DNA of 64,000 nucleotides from Variovorax sp. V213 (GCF_041154455.1 NZ_AP028664.1:3597001-3661000), one strand, 5' to 3'; positions 38,301 through 46,619 are shown, numbered from the stretch's first letter. The notes: generated by a model not told the origin, from the sequence alone. Made by a program: numbers and translations.

Positions 38301-39119
38301 CGTCGTCAGGTAGAAGACGCCGATGCCGGCGCCCTGCAGGATGAGCGCGTAGCCGGTGCGCTTGCGGCGCAGGAACCAGCCCAGCGCCAGCAGCCCCGCG
38401 CCCACGAGGGCGACCGCCGCGTAACGCAGTTCGACCGGCACGGTGACCCGCTCGGCCGTGTAGCGCAGCAGGAAGGCAAGCCCCAGGAAGAGGATCAGCA
38501 CGCCGAGCTTCACCAGCATGTTGCCGCCGAAGATCAGGTTGGCGATGGGCGCCGGCAGGCGATCGCGCAGCGGCACCGGTGGTGGCGGCGGTGGCGGCAC
38601 ACGCCGGGGCGGCACGGGCATGGCCGTGGGTGGCAGCTTGGCGGCCACGGGTGCGGCAGGCTCGGGAGCCGTCCTGGCCGCCGCGGGCTGGATGACCGGC
38701 ACCGGAACGTGCGCCGCGGCGACGCCCGCAGCGGCCGCTGCCGCCGGCCGCGCGATCGGCAACGGCTGCGCGATGGGGGTGTCTTGCCTGGCAGGCGCGG
38801 GCACAAACACAGGCGAAGGCATGGGCTCGACTGCAGCGCCTGCTGCGCCCTGCCCCAGCCGCTGTTCGAGCAAGCTCACGCGCTGTTCGAGTTCGGCCAC
38901 GCGCTGCTGCAGCTTCAACACACCGCCCCCCGGGGCCGCCGGCGCACTGGTGGAAAGCTGTGCACTCTCAGCCTCGGTTCGTGCGGGCTCGGCGGCGGTT
39001 TTCTTGCCGACGATCTTCGGCAATGCAAACGCGCCCACCACCGCCAGGATCAGCGCCGCCGGAACCGACTCGGCCAGGGCCCCTATGAAGAGTCCGGCAA
39101 TCATTCCAAGGAACCACAT
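35361..39119 (-). CDS. DUF2339 polytopic membrane protein
   Basis: This very large inner-membrane protein (1252 aa) starts with a hydrophobic N-terminus (MWFLGMIAGLFIGALAESVPAALILAVVGAFALP). A coiled-coil stretch follows (LQQRVAELEQRVSLLEQRL near residue 75), then a Pro/Ala-rich linker of about 100 residues including PPPPPPP, then some 28-30 hydrophobic helices. DUF2339 members are thought to be multi-spanning proteins linked to cell envelope functions, but no activity is established. GGGGAG precedes ATG 39119. It forms a two-gene operon with the DUF3999 gene. Confidence 0.85.
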   Translation of the reverse strand: MWFLGMIAGLFIGALAESVPAALILAVVGAFALPKIVGKKTAAEPARTEAESAQLSTSAPAAPGGGVLKLQQRVAELEQRVSLLEQRLGQGAAGAAVEPMPSPVFVPAPARQDTPIAQPLPIARPAAAAAAGVAAAHVPVPVIQPAAARTAPEPAAPVAAKLPPTAMPVPPRRVPPPPPPPVPLRDRLPAPIANLIFGGNMLVKLGVLILFLGLAFLLRYTAERVTVPVELRYAAVALVGAGLLALGWFLRRKRTGYALILQGAGIGVFYLTTLAAMKVHELLPPTAGFVFLFGVAALSAVLAVLQNAPMLAIVAALEGFAAPVLASTGQNRPVGLFTYLLVLDVGIVLIAWFKAWRVLNLIGFIGTFTLAAGWAHKYYTDDQYGIVQPFLVVFFLLFVAIGLLFARRTLFDAPVQPAQPLAARALDTLRRAGRVDSSLVFGTPMVAFGLQALLMQPWEYGAAFSAMALAAFYLVLGRLVFATQPKGLALLAEAYAIVGVIFGTLAIPLGLEGRWTGAAWAVEAAGMYWLGARQGRVYARAFSFLVFGGAVWKLLEATQLDAAAGHPLLQGSVIGPLLVAVSAFAMWTIHRRAKLDESNGWEALTGTALPWLGMGALTLLLWQCFTPAWAAAATAVLASATFAVAVRFKLRPLAFVTYGMQALAVAGFIATLHRVADARAGEQVLATGWEGAVAASLIALSLLGSAAWSMLQAHRAALARGIQPVWSLGNAVAVIAGVSLLHLAMLFQVSLAQAALLWPLTATVVLWVALRMAHKPLAALAGVLQVISALLHVFGRIWIFYGNSPPPAFAHLGFWTPVVLGLAALLAGSWMSGEAWRRATEGTTTTAKRTRWINDWCAHPVVLWAPVVWGLAWWLFGWLDESSEVLRRNGLAGHLAAAAMAIVLVTSVLSAVVAHRRGWPQLGRATLATLPGLVLIAAHGAALAAPAVYVPSSALGWIAWPLALLWHLRLLHAQKRWLAPSALAPLHVVGFWFFVLLAARECQWQLGRVGAEWSSWQLLGWAIVPALALWMLRSRALLQRWPVSEYRAAYLEIAAMPVAAYLLAWVWVTNATSPGNAAPLPYVPLLNPLELAQWLVLFALVLWWRALPQGSFARVQPMVAKGVLGLTGLALLTGLVLRSCHHYAGVEWRFDALYASWLTQAALSITWAICGVVAMVLGHARGVRTLWVAGAALLGVVVLKLFFVELADRGGLFRIVSFIAVGALLLLVGYFAPVPPTRKDMEKDVLPEGGVA

Positions 39120-39209
39120 CCCTAACTCCCCCTGTTTTGGCGAGCATGGAGTGTAAGGCGATTGCTTCTTCAAGAATCGCTTGGAACGCCCGTGGCTATT
39201 ACGGCCTAA

Positions 39210-39226
39210 GCTATTTGTTTAATAGC
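39210..39226. repeat. Short AT-rich intergenic palindrome (GCTATT-N5-AATAGC)
   Basis: GCTATT pairs with AATAGC around TGTTT. Related short AT-rich elements with CTAT/ATAGCT halves lie at 22029-22045 and about 58065-58080. All three are in or next to intergenic DNA of an otherwise GC-rich window. I infer a small repeat class, possibly weak terminators; here it sits after the uvrD stop. Confidence 0.45.
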
Positions 39227-39251
39227 AAATGTGCGCCGGGCATGGCAGCGC

Positions 39252-41657
39252 TCACACCGGCGTGAGCTTGGCCACCGACAGCGCGAGCCACTTGACGCCG
39301 TGCCGCGTGAATTTGACCTGCGCGCGCGCATCGTCGCCCGTTCCCTCCAGCGACAGCACCGTGCCCTCGCCGAACTTGTTGTGGAACACCTGCATGCCCG
39401 AGCGCAGGCCATGCGAGGGCGCAGTTTTCTGCGGCGGCACCGGCGGGCTTGCATAGGTGTCCTTGTTGCCGCCATAGCCGCTGCCGCTGCTGTAACTGCC
39501 ACCACCGCCACGCGTACTCGCATAGCCACCGCCATAGCCGAAGGCCGACGGCGTGAAGGCCTGGTTTTTCGGCGTGAGCCACTTGAGCGCGCTTTCGGGC
39601 AGCTCTTCGAAGAAACGGCTCTTGACGTTGTAGCGCGTCTGGCCGTGCAGCATGCGCGTTTGCGAATGGCTCAGGTACAGGCGCTTGCGCGCCCGCGTGA
39701 TCGCCACGTACATCAAGCGGCGCTCTTCCTCGAGGCTTTCGAAATCGCTCATCGAGTTTTCGTGCGGGAACAGGCCCTCTTCCATGCCGGTGATGAACAC
39801 GCAGTCGAACTCCAGTCCCTTGGCGGCGTGAACGGTCATGAGCTGGACGGCGTCCTGTCCGGCCTGCGCCTGGTTGTCGCCCGACTCGAGCGCCGCATGC
39901 GTGAGGAACGCAGCCAGCGGGCTCAGCGTTTCGCCGGTTTCGGCGTCGGGCGCGAGCGGCTCGTCGATGAGCGGCCGGCTCGCATCGATGCCCTGGCTCG
40001 CGGGCGACTGGCGCAGTTCGTCAATGGGCAGCGCCACCGCGTCGCGGCCGAAGCCTTCCTGCGTGACGAAGCTCTCGGCCGCGTTCACCAGTTCTTCCAG
40101 ATTCTCGATCCGGTCGGCGCCTTCGCGGTCGGCCTTGTAGTGTTCGACGAGCCCGCTGTGATCGAGCACCAGCTCGATGATCTCGCGCAGGCTCACGCCC
40201 TGTGTCTGCTCGCGCAGCACGTCGATCTTGGCAACGAAGCCCGTGAGGTTGGCACCGGCCTTGCCGCCGACGACGCTCACCGCATCGTGCAGCGAGCGCC
40301 CGGCCGCGCGCGCCGCGTCCTGCAGTTGCTCCAGCGTGCGCGCGCCGATGCCGCGCGGCGGAAAGTTGACCACGCGCAGAAAGCTGGTGTCGTCGTCCTT
40401 GTTCTCGAGCAGGCGCAGATAAGCCAGCGCATGCTTGATTTCGGCGCGCTCGAAGAAGCGCAGCCCCCCGTACACGCGGTACGGCACCGAGGCATTGAAG
40501 AGCGCCGTCTCGATCACCCGGCTCTGCGCATTGCTGCGGTAGAGCACGGCCATTTCCTTGCGGTCGAAGCCGTCGCGCACGAGCTGGCGCATTTCCTCGA
40601 CCATCCATTGCGCTTCGGCCAGGTCGGTGGGCGACTCGTACACGCGCACGGGTTCGCCCGGGCCCTGGTCGGTGCGCAGGTTCTTGCCGAGCCGCTTCTT
40701 GTTGTGGCTGATGAGCTCGTTGGCCGAATCGAGGATGTTGCTGTAGCTGCGGTAGTTCTGTTCCAGCTTGATCTGGTGCTGCACGTCGAACTCGCGCACG
40801 AAATCGGCCATGTTGCCCACCCGGGCGCCGCGAAAGGCGTAGATGCTCTGGTCGTCGTCGCCCACGGCAATCACGCTGTTCTGGCCGGGCGCGAACTGGC
40901 CTGCCGCGGTGGTGCCCGAGAGCATCTTGATCCAGGCGTATTGCAGGCGGTTGGTGTCCTGGAACTCGTCGATCAGGATGTGGCGGAAGCGCCGCTGGTA
41001 GTGCTCGCGCACCGGGTCGTTGTCGCGCAGCAGTTCGTAGCTGCGCAGCATGAGTTCGCCGAAGTCGACCACGCCTTCGCGCTGGCACTGCTCTTCGTAG
41101 AGCTGGTACAGCTCGACCTTTTTCCGGTCGTCCTCGGTTCGGATCTCGACGTCCTTGGGGCGCAGGCCGTCTTCCTTGGCCCCTGCAATGAACCACTGCG
41201 TCTGCTTGGCCGGAAACCGCTCGTCGTCGACGTTGAACTGCTTCATGAGCCGCTTGATGGCCGAAAGCTGGTCTTGCGTGTCGAGGATCTGGAAGGTGGA
41301 AGGCAGGTTGGCCAGCTTCCAGTGCGCGCGCAAAAGGCGGTTGCACAAGCCGTGGAAGGTGCCGATCCACATGCCGCGCACGTTGACGGGCAGCATCGCC
41401 GTCAGCCGCGTCATCATTTCCTTGGCGGCCTTGTTGGTGAAGGTCACAGCCAGGATGCCGCCGGCCGAGACCTGGCCGGTCTGCAGCAGCCAGGCGATGC
41501 GGGTGGTCAGCACCCGCGTCTTGCCGGAGCCGGCACCGGCGAGGATGAGGGCATTGCCCGCAGGCAGGGTGACCGCGGCGCGCTGCTCCGGGTTCAGGTT
41601 CTGCAGCAACGGCAGTTCCGAGGGGGTGGCATCAGCCGCAGGTTCGTTAAACAACAT
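39252..41657 (-). CDS. uvrD: UvrD/Rep-family DNA helicase
   Basis: This 801-aa SF1A helicase unwinds DNA 3'-5' in repair. Motifs: Q motif LNPEQRAAV; Walker A GAGSGKTR (41-47); motif II region LIDEFQDTN; motif III AVGDDDQSIYAFRGA; motif IV EQNYRS; motif V/VI LMTVHAAKGLEFDCVF and LMYVAITRAR. The C-terminus has a Gly/Tyr/Ser-rich linker and a final MQVFHNKFGEGTVLSLEG module, the RNA-polymerase-binding Tudor-like tail of UvrD/PcrA. ATG 41657 follows a TACAAT box by six bases; an upstream in-frame ATG at 41738 is less likely. Confidence 0.92.
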   Translation of the reverse strand: MLFNEPAADATPSELPLLQNLNPEQRAAVTLPAGNALILAGAGSGKTRVLTTRIAWLLQTGQVSAGGILAVTFTNKAAKEMMTRLTAMLPVNVRGMWIGTFHGLCNRLLRAHWKLANLPSTFQILDTQDQLSAIKRLMKQFNVDDERFPAKQTQWFIAGAKEDGLRPKDVEIRTEDDRKKVELYQLYEEQCQREGVVDFGELMLRSYELLRDNDPVREHYQRRFRHILIDEFQDTNRLQYAWIKMLSGTTAAGQFAPGQNSVIAVGDDDQSIYAFRGARVGNMADFVREFDVQHQIKLEQNYRSYSNILDSANELISHNKKRLGKNLRTDQGPGEPVRVYESPTDLAEAQWMVEEMRQLVRDGFDRKEMAVLYRSNAQSRVIETALFNASVPYRVYGGLRFFERAEIKHALAYLRLLENKDDDTSFLRVVNFPPRGIGARTLEQLQDAARAAGRSLHDAVSVVGGKAGANLTGFVAKIDVLREQTQGVSLREIIELVLDHSGLVEHYKADREGADRIENLEELVNAAESFVTQEGFGRDAVALPIDELRQSPASQGIDASRPLIDEPLAPDAETGETLSPLAAFLTHAALESGDNQAQAGQDAVQLMTVHAAKGLEFDCVFITGMEEGLFPHENSMSDFESLEEERRLMYVAITRARKRLYLSHSQTRMLHGQTRYNVKSRFFEELPESALKWLTPKNQAFTPSAFGYGGGYASTRGGGGSYSSGSGYGGNKDTYASPPVPPQKTAPSHGLRSGMQVFHNKFGEGTVLSLEGTGDDARAQVKFTRHGVKWLALSVAKLTPV

Positions 41658-41863
41658 CCGTCGATTGTAGAAACCAACCCGTATGCGGGTTATACGAAGA
41701 ACCGGAAGACCCGCCGCCGGCAGACTGCGTAAAATCAATCACCGGGCCCAAGTTTCTTGCGTCCGGTTTTTTGTGCCCGTTTCATTTCTGAAAACGGCGC
41801 GGGAACCGGCCGGACCAAGCGCTCATTCGTTCTTCTCAACGATTCCTTTCCAGGAGCCTGGTC
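41658..41863. promoter_or_regulatory. Divergent promoter region of uvrD and guaC
   Basis: This 206-bp gap lies between divergent genes. On the minus strand TACAAT at 41664-41669 is a likely -10 box for uvrD, six bases from its ATG. On the plus strand CAGGAG at 41851-41856 is the guaC ribosome site. I looked for a purine riboswitch fold in the guaC leader and saw none. Confidence 0.4.
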
Positions 41864-42841
41864 ATGCAAATTTTCGATTACGACAACATCCTTCTGCTGC
41901 CGCGCAAGTGCCGCGTGGAAAGCCGCTCGGAGTGCGACGCCAGCGTGGCGCTGGGCGCGCGCAGCTTCCGCCTGCCGGTGGTGCCGGCCAACATGAAAAC
42001 TGTGGTCGACGAGCCGATCTGCCTCTGGCTGGCGCAGAACGGCTACTTCTACGTGATGCACCGCTTCGACCTGGACAACGTGAAGTTCGTCAGGGAGATG
42101 CACGGCAAGGGCGTGTTCGCCTCGATTTCGCTCGGCGTGAAGAAGCCCGACTACGACACCGTCGACCAGCTGGCTGCCGAGGGCCTGGTGCCCGAATACA
42201 TCACCATCGACATCGCGCACGGCCACGCCGACAGCGTGAAGAACATGATCGGCTACCTGAAGCAGAAGTTGCCGGCGTCCTTCGTGATTGCCGGCAACGT
42301 CGGCACGCCCGAAGCCGTGATCGACCTGGAGAACTGGGGCGCCGACGCCACCAAGGTCGGCATCGGCCCGGGCAAGGTCTGCATCACCAAGCTCAAGACC
42401 GGCTTCGGCACGGGCGGCTGGCAGTTGTCGGCGCTCAAGTGGTGCGCACGCGTGGCCACCAAGCCGATCATTGCCGACGGCGGTATCCGCGACCATGGCG
42501 ACATTGCCAAGAGCGTGCGCTTCGGCGCGTCGATGGTGATGATCGGCTCGCTCTTCGCGGGGCACGAAGAATCGCCGGGCCGGACGGTCGAGGTCGACGG
42601 TACGCTCTTCAAGGAGTATTACGGCTCGGCCAGCGACTTCAACAAGGGCGAGTACAAGCACGTCGAGGGCAAGCGCATCCTCGAGCCCATCAAGGGCAAG
42701 CTGGCCGACACGCTGGTCGAGATGGAGCAGGACGTGCAAAGCTCCATCAGCTACGCGGGCGGCCGTACGCTGATGGACATTCGCAAGGTCAACTACGTCA
42801 CGCTGGGCGGCGACAACGCGGGCGAACACCTGCTGATGTAG
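41864..42841 (+). CDS. guaC: GMP reductase
   Basis: This 325-aa enzyme reduces GMP to IMP with NADPH, returning guanine nucleotides to the purine pool. It is a TIM-barrel relative of IMP dehydrogenase without CBS domains. The catalytic cysteine is C173 in GIGPGKVCITK. The phosphate-binding ADGGIRDHGDIAKS and the MIGSLFAGHEESPG loop are conserved, as is the C-terminal YAGGRTLMDIRKVNYV. The short length and sequence fit the GuaC2 branch found in Firmicutes and some proteobacteria. It is apparently monocistronic, with a small GC hairpin (CCCGG-TCG-CCGGG) just after the stop. Confidence 0.94.
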   Translation: MQIFDYDNILLLPRKCRVESRSECDASVALGARSFRLPVVPANMKTVVDEPICLWLAQNGYFYVMHRFDLDNVKFVREMHGKGVFASISLGVKKPDYDTVDQLAAEGLVPEYITIDIAHGHADSVKNMIGYLKQKLPASFVIAGNVGTPEAVIDLENWGADATKVGIGPGKVCITKLKTGFGTGGWQLSALKWCARVATKPIIADGGIRDHGDIAKSVRFGASMVMIGSLFAGHEESPGRTVEVDGTLFKEYYGSASDFNKGEYKHVEGKRILEPIKGKLADTLVEMEQDVQSSISYAGGRTLMDIRKVNYVTLGGDNAGEHLLM

Positions 42842-42866
42842 GCGTCCTCCCGGTCGCCGGGCCGCA

Positions 42867-43733
42867 TCAGGCTTCCAGGAGCTGCACCGCGTGCCGGTGC
42901 AGCCTGTGGCCCGGATCGGCCAGTGCATCGACGATGCTGAAGTGGTTCAAGCCTGCCAGCGTTTCGCACACCGGCACGGTGTTGCGGCCCCAGGCTTCGC
43001 GAATCAATGCGTTGTGGCGAATGAATTCCTCGCTTTCGTCGCCTCCCACCACTGCATGGAGCTGGCCGCGCGCGGGTGCCGGCCACAGCGCCGGGCTCGC
43101 GCGCAGCGCGTCCGCATCGCTGAGCTTCAGCGTGTGCTCGAGAAACGGCGTGCGCTGCAATGGCCGAAGGTCGTAAAGGCCGGAAATCGACAGCGCATTG
43201 CGCACCAGCTGCGCCGGCAGCTCGGGCGACACAGCCTTCCAGGCGCAGGCGAGCAGCGCGGCCGCCATGTGGCCGCCGGCCGAATGGCCCGCGACGGTGA
43301 TGCGCGTGCGGTCCGCACCGAAGCTCGCGGCATTGCGCCAGGTCCATTCGAGCGCGCGCACCATCTGCATGAGGATGTCCGGCACGGTCACTGGCTGCTG
43401 CGCCGTTCCGGGACACAACGCGTAATTGGGCACCACCACGCACACGCCGCGATCATTGAACGCGGGCGCAATGAAGGAATGATCCCGCTTGTCCATGGCG
43501 CGCCAGTAGCCGCCATGAATGAACACCAGCACCGGCGCATCGGCCACGGGTGCGGGAAAGATGTCGAGCGTTTCGTTCACCCCCAGGCCGTAGGGCACAT
43601 CGATCCGGCTGGGCAGCGTCTCGCGCGCAGCCGCTGAATCGCGGCCCCAGCGCGTGAAGTACGCAGGGTGATCTTTCACCCGAGCGAGATTGTTGTACAT
43701 GCCTTCCAGCCAAGCGGGTTCGTACGAGGCCAT
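42867..43733 (-). CDS. Alpha/beta hydrolase (arylformamidase/esterase-like)
   Basis: This 288-aa cytoplasmic protein has the oxyanion motif FIHGGYWRAMDK near residue 75 and the nucleophile elbow GHSAGGH near 150. A late His (LAGLNHFSIVDAL) completes the Ser-Asp-His triad. The HGGYW form is characteristic of kynurenine formamidase-like hydrolases and related aryl esterases. No kynurenine pathway gene is nearby, so the specific reaction is open. The frame begins at 43775, but ATG 43733 starts the conserved N-terminus (MASYEPAWLEGMYNN). It converges with guaC. Confidence 0.85.
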   Translation of the reverse strand: MASYEPAWLEGMYNNLARVKDHPAYFTRWGRDSAAARETLPSRIDVPYGLGVNETLDIFPAPVADAPVLVFIHGGYWRAMDKRDHSFIAPAFNDRGVCVVVPNYALCPGTAQQPVTVPDILMQMVRALEWTWRNAASFGADRTRITVAGHSAGGHMAAALLACAWKAVSPELPAQLVRNALSISGLYDLRPLQRTPFLEHTLKLSDADALRASPALWPAPARGQLHAVVGGDESEEFIRHNALIREAWGRNTVPVCETLAGLNHFSIVDALADPGHRLHRHAVQLLEA

Positions 43734-43821
43734 GCGGTTCGTTCTCCTTCTTTTGCGAGGCGCGAATCTTGGCATGGCCCTGCGCCAGGAGACAGGTTCT
43801 GGTTAAAATCCGGCCTGTGTC

Positions 43822-43897
<76 letters not shown>

Positions 43898-43909
43898 CCC
43901 ACCATTCAG

Positions 43910-43936
43910 GGGCTCGGATTCTTCCGAGCCCTTTTT
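43910..43936 (+). terminator. Rho-independent terminator after tRNA-Ala
   Basis: GGGCTCGGA at 43910-43918 pairs perfectly with TCCGAGCCC at 43923-43931 around TTCT, followed by TTTTT. It lies 12 bases after the tRNA CCA end. Confidence 0.9.
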
Positions 43937-44004
43937 CTTGCCCGCGTCTGCCGCTTCCAGAGCCGGACACACGCGCTGGCCGGCCCTCGCGCTTCGCATC
44001 AGAA

Positions 44005-44069
44005 TGTAACAAAAGTACACACTGACCTAGGGCATTAACAAAAAGTATTGCTTTCGACTACAAAAGTAG
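44005..44069 (+). promoter_or_regulatory. Three direct TAnC-AAAA-GTA motifs upstream of the sensor kinase gene
   Basis: Motifs TAACAAAAGTA (44007-44017), TAACAAAAAGTA (44036-44047) and CTACAAAAGTAG (44058-44069, a perfect 4-bp palindrome around AAAA) lie on the same strand 29 and about 22 bp apart. The DNA from about 44000 to 44120 is strikingly AT-rich for this window. They look like an array of binding sites for a regulator, perhaps the NarL-type response regulator encoded downstream. Confidence 0.45.
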
Positions 44070-44215
44070 TAATGTGAAATCCTCACAATATTAATTTTGG
44101 CGCAAAAGTGAACCAAGGTGTAACGCCCCGCAACCCCCCTTCCGGGGACATGGGCGTCTCGTCGCTGTTGACAGCCGGCGAGATATGAGCCGCTCTATGC
44201 ACTGGAAAACCAGCG

Positions 44216-45904
44216 ATGCCTGCCACCTCCATCGACCCGGATTCCGGGACGGACTCTCTGACTGCCGACGCGCTCATGGTGGCACGTATGCGGTTGGTGC
44301 TGTCGGTTTCGGCGCTGCTGGCGGTCGGGGTTGACGCTGGCGAGATAGAACAGGAGAGCATCGGCAGCACCGTCTGGCTCGTCTTCTCGGGCTTTGTGGT
44401 TTACAGCCTCGGCGTTCACGTCTGCACGCGAAGTGGCCAGCCGTATTTCCAGGGCAAGGCCATCCACTGGCTGGACATCTTGTGGTTCACGTTGATGGTC
44501 CTCGTGACGGGCGGCGGCGGCAGCCTCTACTTTCTCTTCTACTTCTTCGTCATCCTCACGTCGTCTTTCCGGTGGGGCTACGAAGAAGGTGCCCGCATGA
44601 CCATGGCCGCGGTGGTGTCGTTCGCCGCCTGCGGGCTCGGAACAGGCACGGGAAGCGACACGCCGCAACTGCTCATGCGCACCACGTTCCTCCTGGCGCT
44701 GGGGCACATGATCGGCCATTGGGGCGGATCGAAGGTCGAGTTGCGCCAGCGCCTTGCGCTGCTGAGCCAGGTGAGCCGGCTGTCCAATCCGCGGTTCGGC
44801 GTCAACCGCACGATCGCCAGCACGATGGAGAAGACCCTGGCCTTCTTCGAGGCAAGCCACTGCATCCTGCTGATGCGCGACACGGATACCAGTGGCTGGG
44901 TGCTGCGCTCGGTCGGAAAGAGCGATACGGGCGAATCCGTCAGTGTCGAGACGATCGACCGCGTCGCGGAATCGCCGCTGATGGCGCTGGATGCCGAGCA
45001 GATCGTGCTGAGCAGCCGCCTGCCCTGGCCGATGAGCATGGTGCGTGCCCACGGACATGCCTACGACCCTCGCACGCATCTCTGGAATCCCCAGGACGAA
45101 CAGGGCCTGCGGCGCAGCGCTGCGGTCGCCGCGATGCTGGAGGCGCGCAGCTTCATGACTGCACCGCTGCCAATGCGCCAGGGCGAGGGACGGATCTACG
45201 TGTCTTCTCATGAAGGACTGTTCCGCAAATCGGACGCGCTGTTTCTGGCGCACCTCGTGAACCAGGTCTTTCCGGTCATCGAGACCATCCGGGTGCTCGA
45301 TGGCATGGCCTCGGAGGCGGCCTCGAAAGAGCGCCTGAAGCTCTCGCTGGACCTGCACGACACCGCGATCCAGCCCTATATCGGACTCAAGCTGGGACTG
45401 AGCGCGCTTCGAAAGAAGGCCGGCGCCGACAATCCGCTGATCGACGACCTGGACAAGCTGGCCGCCATGGCCGAGAGCGTGGTTGCCGATCTGCGCCACT
45501 TTGCCGGCACCGTCAAGCACGGCGCCGACAGCCACTGCGAATTCATCCTTCCGCATCTACACCGCCAGGCGGCGCGCATCAAGACGCTTTACGGAATCGA
45601 TATCCAGATCGTCGTTGACGGCGACGTCCATCTGGACGACCGGATGACGGCCGAAGTTCTCCAGTTGGTGCGCGAAGGGCTCAACAACATCTGCAAGCAC
45701 ACCCATGCCCATCATGGCCGCATCCGCATCGGCTGCACAGACGGCAAGCTGCAGATCCGGATCGAGAACGAAGCATGCGGCACGAATTTCTCGAACTTCC
45801 GCCCTCGCTCCATCAGCGAACGCGCGGCAGCCCTCGGGGGAAGCGCGGAGGTTACCCAGGGCATGGGCGGCGCAACGGCGGTCCTGGTCGAAATACCCAT
45901 CTGA
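44216..45904 (+). CDS. Sensor histidine kinase (NarL/DegS type, HisKA_3) with GAF-like domain
   Basis: This 562-aa membrane kinase has about four to five N-terminal helices (residues about 25-175), a GAF-like sensor region (about 195-345) and a HisKA_3 dimerisation domain. H381 in SLDLHDTAIQPY is the phosphorylation site. An HATPase_c domain follows, with LQLVREGLNNICKHTHA as N-box. Its partner response regulator follows 22 bp later. Its place next to the tad genes suggests pilus or surface-growth control, but that is inference. The ribosome site at ATG 44216 is weak; ATG 44276 is an alternative. Confidence 0.88.
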   Translation: MPATSIDPDSGTDSLTADALMVARMRLVLSVSALLAVGVDAGEIEQESIGSTVWLVFSGFVVYSLGVHVCTRSGQPYFQGKAIHWLDILWFTLMVLVTGGGGSLYFLFYFFVILTSSFRWGYEEGARMTMAAVVSFAACGLGTGTGSDTPQLLMRTTFLLALGHMIGHWGGSKVELRQRLALLSQVSRLSNPRFGVNRTIASTMEKTLAFFEASHCILLMRDTDTSGWVLRSVGKSDTGESVSVETIDRVAESPLMALDAEQIVLSSRLPWPMSMVRAHGHAYDPRTHLWNPQDEQGLRRSAAVAAMLEARSFMTAPLPMRQGEGRIYVSSHEGLFRKSDALFLAHLVNQVFPVIETIRVLDGMASEAASKERLKLSLDLHDTAIQPYIGLKLGLSALRKKAGADNPLIDDLDKLAAMAESVVADLRHFAGTVKHGADSHCEFILPHLHRQAARIKTLYGIDIQIVVDGDVHLDDRMTAEVLQLVREGLNNICKHTHAHHGRIRIGCTDGKLQIRIENEACGTNFSNFRPRSISERAAALGGSAEVTQGMGGATAVLVEIPI

Positions 45905-45926
45905 ACAAGACAAAAGGGGAAAAAAC

Positions 45927-46619
45927 ATGCAACCCATCACAACGGATCATCCCATCGGTGTCATGCTGGTCGACGACCACCAGACCATGCTATGGGGGCT
46001 GTCGAGGCTGATCGACGGAGAACAGCCGCGCATGAAGGTCGTCGCCACTGCAAACTGCTTCGAACAGGCGCTGGAGCACACCGTGCACTACGTGCCCGAC
46101 GTCATCGTGCTGGATCTCGACCTGGCCGGCCAATGCTCGCTCGACATTCTTCCGAAGCTGCTGTCGAACGACGTTTCGCGCGCGCTCGTCCTCACGGCAG
46201 AGCGCCGGCAGCAAACGCTGGACCTCGCCGTGCTGCGCGGTGCCAGGGGCGTGCTGGGCAAGGACGCTTCCGCGGAGCAGGTGCTCGACGCGATCCAACG
46301 CGTCCACAAGGGCGAGTTGTGCATCGACGCGCAGGCCATGGGCCGCGTGTTCTCCGAACTGACCTCTCCCAAGAAGCCGGCGAAGGTGAATCCCGAAGAA
46401 GCCAAACTGGCCAGCCTGACGCAGAAGGAACGGCACGTCATTCGTGCCGTGGTCGAGGGCAGCGGCGCTCCGAACAAGACGCTTGCGTCACGGCTGTTCG
46501 TGACCGAGCACACGTTCCGCAATCACCTCACGGCGATCTACCAGAAGCTGGACGTAGCGAACCGGCTCGAGCTGTATATCTACGCCATCAAGCACCAGCT
46601 GGACGTGGTGCCCCACTGA
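45927..46619 (+). CDS. Response regulator, NarL/LuxR family
   Basis: This 230-aa regulator has a receiver domain (residues about 10-125) with acidic pocket VDDH, phospho-acceptor D63 in VIVLDLDLAG and a conserved Lys in GVLGKDAS. A LuxR-type HTH (about 160-222) reads LTQKERHVIRAVVEGSGAPNKTLASRLFVTEHTFRNHLTAIYQKL. AAAAGGGGA sits before ATG 45927. It forms a two-component pair with the kinase upstream. The 3' end is duplicated just downstream in decayed form (46692-46952). Target sites may be the three AAAA-centred motifs before the kinase gene. Confidence 0.9.
   Translation: MQPITTDHPIGVMLVDDHQTMLWGLSRLIDGEQPRMKVVATANCFEQALEHTVHYVPDVIVLDLDLAGQCSLDILPKLLSNDVSRALVLTAERRQQTLDLAVLRGARGVLGKDASAEQVLDAIQRVHKGELCIDAQAMGRVFSELTSPKKPAKVNPEEAKLASLTQKERHVIRAVVEGSGAPNKTLASRLFVTEHTFRNHLTAIYQKLDVANRLELYIYAIKHQLDVVPH

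Noticed and set aside
36111..39125. 1004-aa plus-strand frame opposite the DUF2339 gene
   Set aside because: It is a mirror of a GC-rich membrane protein gene and lacks a ribosome site or protein-like pattern.
41740..41863. Purine riboswitch before guaC
   Set aside because: No conserved three-way junction or aptamer core could be seen; only an ordinary leader with a ribosome site.
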